Of a stretch of DNA of 64,000 nt, positions 60,440-64,000 are shown one piece after another. Origin of the DNA: Solidesulfovibrio carbinolicus. Its GTDB lineage: Bacteria > Desulfobacterota > Desulfovibrionia > Desulfovibrionales > Desulfovibrionaceae. A program made the position numbers and the translations under genes. Each line of letters starts with the position of its first letter. The stretch's first letter is position 1. The stretch covers positions 620,001-684,000 of the forward strand of contig NZ_CP026538.1 in assembly GCF_004135975.1 (NCBI RefSeq), in the 5' to 3' direction. The notes under the pieces were generated by a model. That model had not been told where the DNA came from. It searched no databases and worked only from the letters and a program-made list of their open reading frames with translations.

Positions 60440-60535
60440 CCGGCAGGGCGCTGCCCTGCACCCGCGCGGGCGCTGCCCGCGACCCGGCAGGACGCTGCCC
60501 TGCACCCGCCGGGGGGATAATCCCCCCGGACCCCC
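60440..60535 (+). repeat. GCGCTGCC tandem repeat block with a GGGGGG/CCCCCC hairpin
   Basis: Three degenerate units (GGCAGGGCGCTGCCCTGCAC, GCGGGCGCTGCCCGCGAC, GGCAGGACGCTGCCCTGCAC), each a small hairpin, followed by CCGGGGGGATAATCCCCCCGG. It lies just after the methyltransferase stop. Different from the other dispersed element but comparable in place. Confidence 0.7.
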
Positions 60536-60623
60536 TGGCCGTCTGTGGCGGGCGGTGGGGCGACAAGCGGGTGAGGCAGGCGCGGCGGGCGTGGCTGGAG
60601 GGGGAGGCGCTTGCGGGTATTCT

Positions 60624-61916
60624 TTAGCGTGCCACGACGCGGTCGCGGCCGCTTTGTTTGGCGTCGTACAGGGCCGTGTCGGCCCGGGCGACGAGGCTGT
60701 CGGGCGTGTCGTCCGGGCCGGCGACGGCGACGCCGAAGCTGCAGGTCAGGCTCCCCACGGCCGGAAAGCCATGGCGGGCCACGTCGCCGCGTAGGCGCTC
60801 GGCCAGCTTGGCCGCTTCGGCGACGTCGGTTCCTGGGGCGATGATGAGGAATTCCTCGCCGCCGTAGCGGCCGAAGGTGTCGTGGTCGCGCACGTGGGTC
60901 GCCACAAGCCGGGTCAGCTCGGCCAGCACGGCGTCGCCGGCCGGGTGGCCGTAGACGTCGTTGACGTTTTTAAAGTGGTCGATGTCGAAGATGATGATGC
61001 TTAAGGACACGCCGTGGCGCTGGCTGCGGTGGAATTCCCGCTCCAGGGCCTCGGCCAGGCCGGCCCGGTTGGCGATGCCGGTCAGCGCGTCGGTGGCCGC
61101 CCGGATGCGCAGGATGCGCCGTTCCTCGGCCAGGGGCGTGATGTCGGTGAAGGTGATGATGGTGCGGTCGAGTTCGGGGAAGCCCACGGCCGAGACCAGA
61201 AACGTGCGTTCGCGCTCTCCGCTGGCCGGGGGCGGGGCGAAGACGGCCTGGTGGGTGCGGCCTTCGCGCTGGTCCAGGAGCTTGGTCCAGGCCAGATCGG
61301 CCGGATCAAAGGCCCGGCCGTCGAGTTCCAGCACGCGCCCGGCGTGGCGGCCGCCGCGCAGGGCGGCCAGGTCGGTCGCGCCCAGGAAATCGAGGAAGGT
61401 GCGGTTGACGTAGTCCAGGCTTTCGCCGCCAAGGGTCAGGATGAAGTTGGGGTTGATGTCCAGGATGAAGCGGAACATGCCGGCCCGGGCCTCGGCGGCC
61501 CGGGCTTCGAGCAGGACGGCGGCCTGTTTGGCGAGCAGGGTGAGCAGACTGTCGGCGTCCAGGGGTTTGATCACGTAGCCGTCGATGCCGATATCGATGG
61601 AGCGCAGGAAGAATTGGGCGTCGCTGTGGGCCGTGACCAGGATGACGGGCACGGACGGGTCCATGGCCTTGATGGCCTGGGCCATGTCCAGGCCGGAAAG
61701 CCGGGGCATGTTGATGTCGGTGATGACGATGTCGGGGCGGTCGTATTTGAAGGCGTCAAGGCCCTCCATGCCGTCGGCGGCGGTGGTGACGCGGCCGGCG
61801 AAGCGCGACAGCAAAAGGCTCAGCTGCTCCCGGGCGAACCGGTCGTCCTCCGCCACGAGGATGTGCAGGGAACGCAGGCCGCGAAGGCCCTGAGGCAAAA
61901 TCTTGCGTTGGGTCAT
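60624..61916 (-). CDS. Response regulator with PAS domain and GGDEF diguanylate cyclase
   Basis: 430 residues. Receiver about 17-130: phosphoacceptor Asp67 (IVITDINMPRLSG), Lys117 (VIKPLD). PAS about 145-265 (FILDINPNFILTLGGESLDY, ITFTDITPLAEE), then a GGDEF domain with GGEEF at 352-356 and an RxxD inhibitory site (RDHD 343-346). It should make c-di-GMP when its partner kinase phosphorylates it. The ATG overlaps the stop of the upstream sensor kinase gene by 4 nt, so the two form a cognate pair. Confidence 0.95.
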   Translation of the reverse strand: MTQRKILPQGLRGLRSLHILVAEDDRFAREQLSLLLSRFAGRVTTAADGMEGLDAFKYDRPDIVITDINMPRLSGLDMAQAIKAMDPSVPVILVTAHSDAQFFLRSIDIGIDGYVIKPLDADSLLTLLAKQAAVLLEARAAEARAGMFRFILDINPNFILTLGGESLDYVNRTFLDFLGATDLAALRGGRHAGRVLELDGRAFDPADLAWTKLLDQREGRTHQAVFAPPPASGERERTFLVSAVGFPELDRTIITFTDITPLAEERRILRIRAATDALTGIANRAGLAEALEREFHRSQRHGVSLSIIIFDIDHFKNVNDVYGHPAGDAVLAELTRLVATHVRDHDTFGRYGGEEFLIIAPGTDVAEAAKLAERLRGDVARHGFPAVGSLTCSFGVAVAGPDDTPDSLVARADTALYDAKQSGRDRVVAR

Positions 61917-64000
61917 GGGGCGTCTCCGAAACGGGGGCTGGTGGGAGAGAGCGGCAGGGCGGCCACGAACCGGGCGCCTTCGGTCCGGTTGTCCACGGTC
62001 AACACGCCGCCCAGGTGGTCGGCGACGATGATGCGCGACATGTACAGGCCAAGGCCGGTGCCGTCCTGGCTGTCCTTGGTGGTGTAATAAGGGTCGAAGA
62101 TCCGGTCGAGAATGTCCGAGGCAATGCCGCCGCCGTTGTCGGCCACGGCCACCACGGCCCGGCCCAGGCGCTGCATGACCCGGATGTCGATGCGTCCCCG
62201 GACGGGCTTTCGGGCCAGGATGGCGTCCTTGGCGTTGCCCAGGAGATTGAGGATGACCTGGGCGAACTCGCCGCGCGGGCCGTGGACCACCGGGTCGTGT
62301 CGGGCGGTGAAACGGACCTGGATGCCGTGCTGGGCGAGGCTTGCGTCGATAAGGAGCAAGGCGTCGCTGATGGCCGCGACCACCCGGAATGGTTCGGGAT
62401 CCCGGGCGGGTTTGAAGAAGTTGCGGAAGTCGTCGATGGTGGCCGACATGCGGCGCAGGATGTCGTAGGCTTGGCGATGGGCGGCGTCCAGGGCGGCGGT
62501 GTCCTGGCACACGGATTCGTATTCGAAGCGCAGGTTGGCCAAAAGGATGCTCAGGGCGTTTAAGGGTTGCCGCCACTGGTGGGCGATGTTGCCGATCATT
62601 TCGCCCATGGCGGCCAGGCGGGTGCGGTTTAAGAGCAGGATGTCCTTTTGCCGGTTTTTCTCGGTTTCCTCGCGCACGCGCCGGGCCAGGTCGCGGTTGA
62701 GCGCCGAGATCTCCTCCTGGCGGGCGGCCAGGGCGGCGGTGACGCGCTTTCTCTCGGTGACGTCGCGGATATTGGCCAGGATCTGGTGGCCGGACCCGAC
62801 CAGGATGCGGCGCAGGTAGATCTCGACGTCGATGAGGCTGTCGTCGTGGGGACGCCTGGCCTTCCATTCGAAAAAGCGTTCCGCCCCGGCCAGGGCCTCG
62901 CGCCAGGCGGCGGTCAGCCAGGGTTGGGGCATTTCCGGCGCGGACAGGTCGCGATCGATGCGAAGGGCCGGCAGTTCGTCGCGGCGCAGGTCGAAAAGCT
63001 CCAGGGCCTTGTCGTTGACGTCGATGACGGCCCCGTCCTGATCGTGGAGGAAGATGGCGTCGTAGGTGCTGTTGAAGACTTTGCGAAAACGGTCTTCGGA
63101 CAGGCGCAGGCGTTCCTCGCCGGCCCGGCGCTCGGAGATGTCGCGGAAAAAGGCCAGGATGGCCGAGCGCCCGCCGTAGGTGACGGGCTGGGCCGAGATG
63201 TCGGCGTGGAAGACCTCGCCGCTGCGTCGCAGGCAGGGGACGTTTTCCTGAAGCTGGCGGCTGCCGGCGGCGATGGCGGCAAAGCGCCGCCGGGCCGCCT
63301 CGCGCTCTTCTGGCGGATGCAGCGCGCAGGGTTCCAGGCCGGCCATTTCCGGGGCGGTGTAGCCGAACATGCGGCAGGCGGCGGCATTGACCCGCACCAT
63401 GGTCCGGGCGGCGGCGTCGGCGATGATCAGGCCATCGGAGGTTTCGTTGTAGATGGCTTCCAGTTCGGCGTTGGTCTCGCGCAGCCGGGCCAGGGCGTCG
63501 CGGTAGGCGGTGATGTCCCGGGACAGGGCGACCAGTCCCCGGGGCGTGCCGTCAACGTGAAAAAGCGGGGCCTTGGTCACGTCGAAATGGCGCATGTTGC
63601 CGGCCGCGGCGGCCATGGAAAAGCCGTAGACCGTCACCGAACGGCTGGCCCAGGCCCGGGCGTCGGTTTCTGCCCCGGTGGCAAAAACGTCGGGGTCAAG
63701 GCCCGGAATCGCGGCCAATTCCTGGTCTGTGCGCCCCTGCCACTCCAGCCCGGCCAGGCTGTAGGCCTCGATCTGGGCCTGGTTGGCCACGATCCAGCGG
63801 CCGGCGGCGTCCTTGAAGCAGACCGGATCGGGCATGGCGTCGAGCAGCGTTCGCAGGCGCTGTTCGCTTTCGGCCAGTTCCCGGGCGGCCCGGCGGCGTT
63901 CGGCGCTTTCCAGGGCCAGGCTCAGCATGTCGGAGAGCGAGCCGGCAAAGGCAATTTCGTCGTCGGACCAGCGGCGGGGCTGGTTCAGATGTTCCAGGCA
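61913..64000 (-). CDS. GAF/PAS sensor histidine kinase, 5' end outside the window
   Basis: At least 695 residues visible; the N-terminus is cut by the window end. The visible part starts in a likely GAF domain end (RRWSDDEIAFAGSLSDMLSL), then three PAS domains (DAMPDPVCFKDAAGRWIVAN; AIYNETSDGLIIADAAARTM; NSTYDAIFLHDQDGAVIDVN), a coiled coil and a HisKA domain (IGNIAHQWRQPLNALS). The ATPase domain has NLLGNAKDAI, DNGGGI and GTGLGLYMSRII. No membrane segment is visible, so it is probably cytosolic. Partner: the overlapping response regulator. Confidence 0.92.
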   Translation of the reverse strand, partial: CLEHLNQPRRWSDDEIAFAGSLSDMLSLALESAERRRAARELAESEQRLRTLLDAMPDPVCFKDAAGRWIVANQAQIEAYSLAGLEWQGRTDQELAAIPGLDPDVFATGAETDARAWASRSVTVYGFSMAAAAGNMRHFDVTKAPLFHVDGTPRGLVALSRDITAYRDALARLRETNAELEAIYNETSDGLIIADAAARTMVRVNAAACRMFGYTAPEMAGLEPCALHPPEEREAARRRFAAIAAGSRQLQENVPCLRRSGEVFHADISAQPVTYGGRSAILAFFRDISERRAGEERLRLSEDRFRKVFNSTYDAIFLHDQDGAVIDVNDKALELFDLRRDELPALRIDRDLSAPEMPQPWLTAAWREALAGAERFFEWKARRPHDDSLIDVEIYLRRILVGSGHQILANIRDVTERKRVTAALAARQEEISALNRDLARRVREETEKNRQKDILLLNRTRLAAMGEMIGNIAHQWRQPLNALSILLANLRFEYESVCQDTAALDAAHRQAYDILRRMSATIDDFRNFFKPARDPEPFRVVAAISDALLLIDASLAQHGIQVRFTARHDPVVHGPRGEFAQVILNLLGNAKDAILARKPVRGRIDIRVMQRLGRAVVAVADNGGGIASDILDRIFDPYYTTKDSQDGTGLGLYMSRIIVADHLGGVLTVDNRTEGARFVAALPLSPTSPRFGDAP

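Noticed and set aside
60440-60535. CRISPR-like array
   Set aside because: Units are adjacent without spacers, degenerate and self-complementary, so they are tandem hairpins.

Overview
The window is a high-GC (roughly two-thirds G+C), gene-dense bacterial chromosome segment. Its content points to a deltaproteobacterial sulfate reducer of the Desulfovibrio/Solidesulfovibrio type: a zinc-type sulfate adenylyltransferase, a Desulfovibrio africanus ferredoxin III-like ferredoxin with an Asp ligand, a ferredoxin-thioredoxin-reductase-like protein paired with a glutaredoxin, many c-di-GMP, two-component and chemotaxis proteins, and cobamide salvage genes. I see no rRNA or tRNA gene, no CRISPR array, no IS element and no prophage. 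The genus assignment is inference from gene content, not a database result.

Layout. 1-7.6 kb: gltX (3' end outside the window), a membrane protein with a thrice-repeated domain, a response-regulator diguanylate cyclase, surE, a YhaM-like nuclease overlapping tmk, and an FTR-like/glutaredoxin pair. 7.6-10.4 kb: an amino-acid ABC permease and binding protein without an ATPase gene, and a lipoprotein. 10.4-13.2 kb: motAB, rpmA and rplU. 13.2-20.1 kb: a PHP phosphoesterase, a Trm112-like protein, Hsp20, a DegP-type protease, a Nudix hydrolase, phosphoesterases and a sensor kinase. 20.2-23.4 kb: a leftward set of conserved hypotheticals, a YkgJ-type protein and the ferredoxin. 23.8-28.5 kb: a glycosyltransferase-like protein, a Hanks kinase fused to a DUF1566-like domain, and a leftward cbiR-cobU-DHH operon. 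28.6-36.2 kb: a tiny basic protein, a PHP-UvrD helicase fusion, sat, lepA and lepB. 36.2-41 kb: an AbrB-family transporter, a LysR/TauE pair and an aldehyde dehydrogenase. 41-46.2 kb: a sigma-54 promoter feeding a probable small RNA, two exported proteins, an EF-hand lipoprotein, argJ and two phosphohydrolases. 46.3-53.5 kb: a cytosolic double-Cache sensor, a methyl-accepting chemotaxis protein, thpR, a small hypothetical and a universal stress protein. 53.7-60.4 kb: hisC, cmk, corA, an algI/algJ-like acetylation pair and a methyltransferase. 60.6-64 kb: a PAS-containing diguanylate-cyclase response regulator and a PAS histidine kinase whose 5' end is outside the window.

How it fits together. 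Signal transduction dominates: two response-regulator GGDEF proteins that both keep an RxxD inhibition site, two histidine kinases, one Hanks kinase, one chemoreceptor, one double-Cache protein and the motor stator genes. Cobamide remodelling (CbiR makes cobinamide phosphate, CobU guanylylates it) is a clear two-step module. The redox genes (ferredoxin, FTR-like protein, glutaredoxin) and Sat fit anaerobic sulfate respiration.

The most unusual observations are non-coding. One is a consensus-quality sigma-54 promoter followed by a roughly 70-nt transcript with a CU-rich 5' end and its own terminator, with no gene. Another is a dispersed palindromic element with six good copies in 64 kb, five of them in sense orientation just after a gene. 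There are also two pairs of identical or near-identical palindromes bracketing small gene groups, and a probable leaderless cbiR mRNA.
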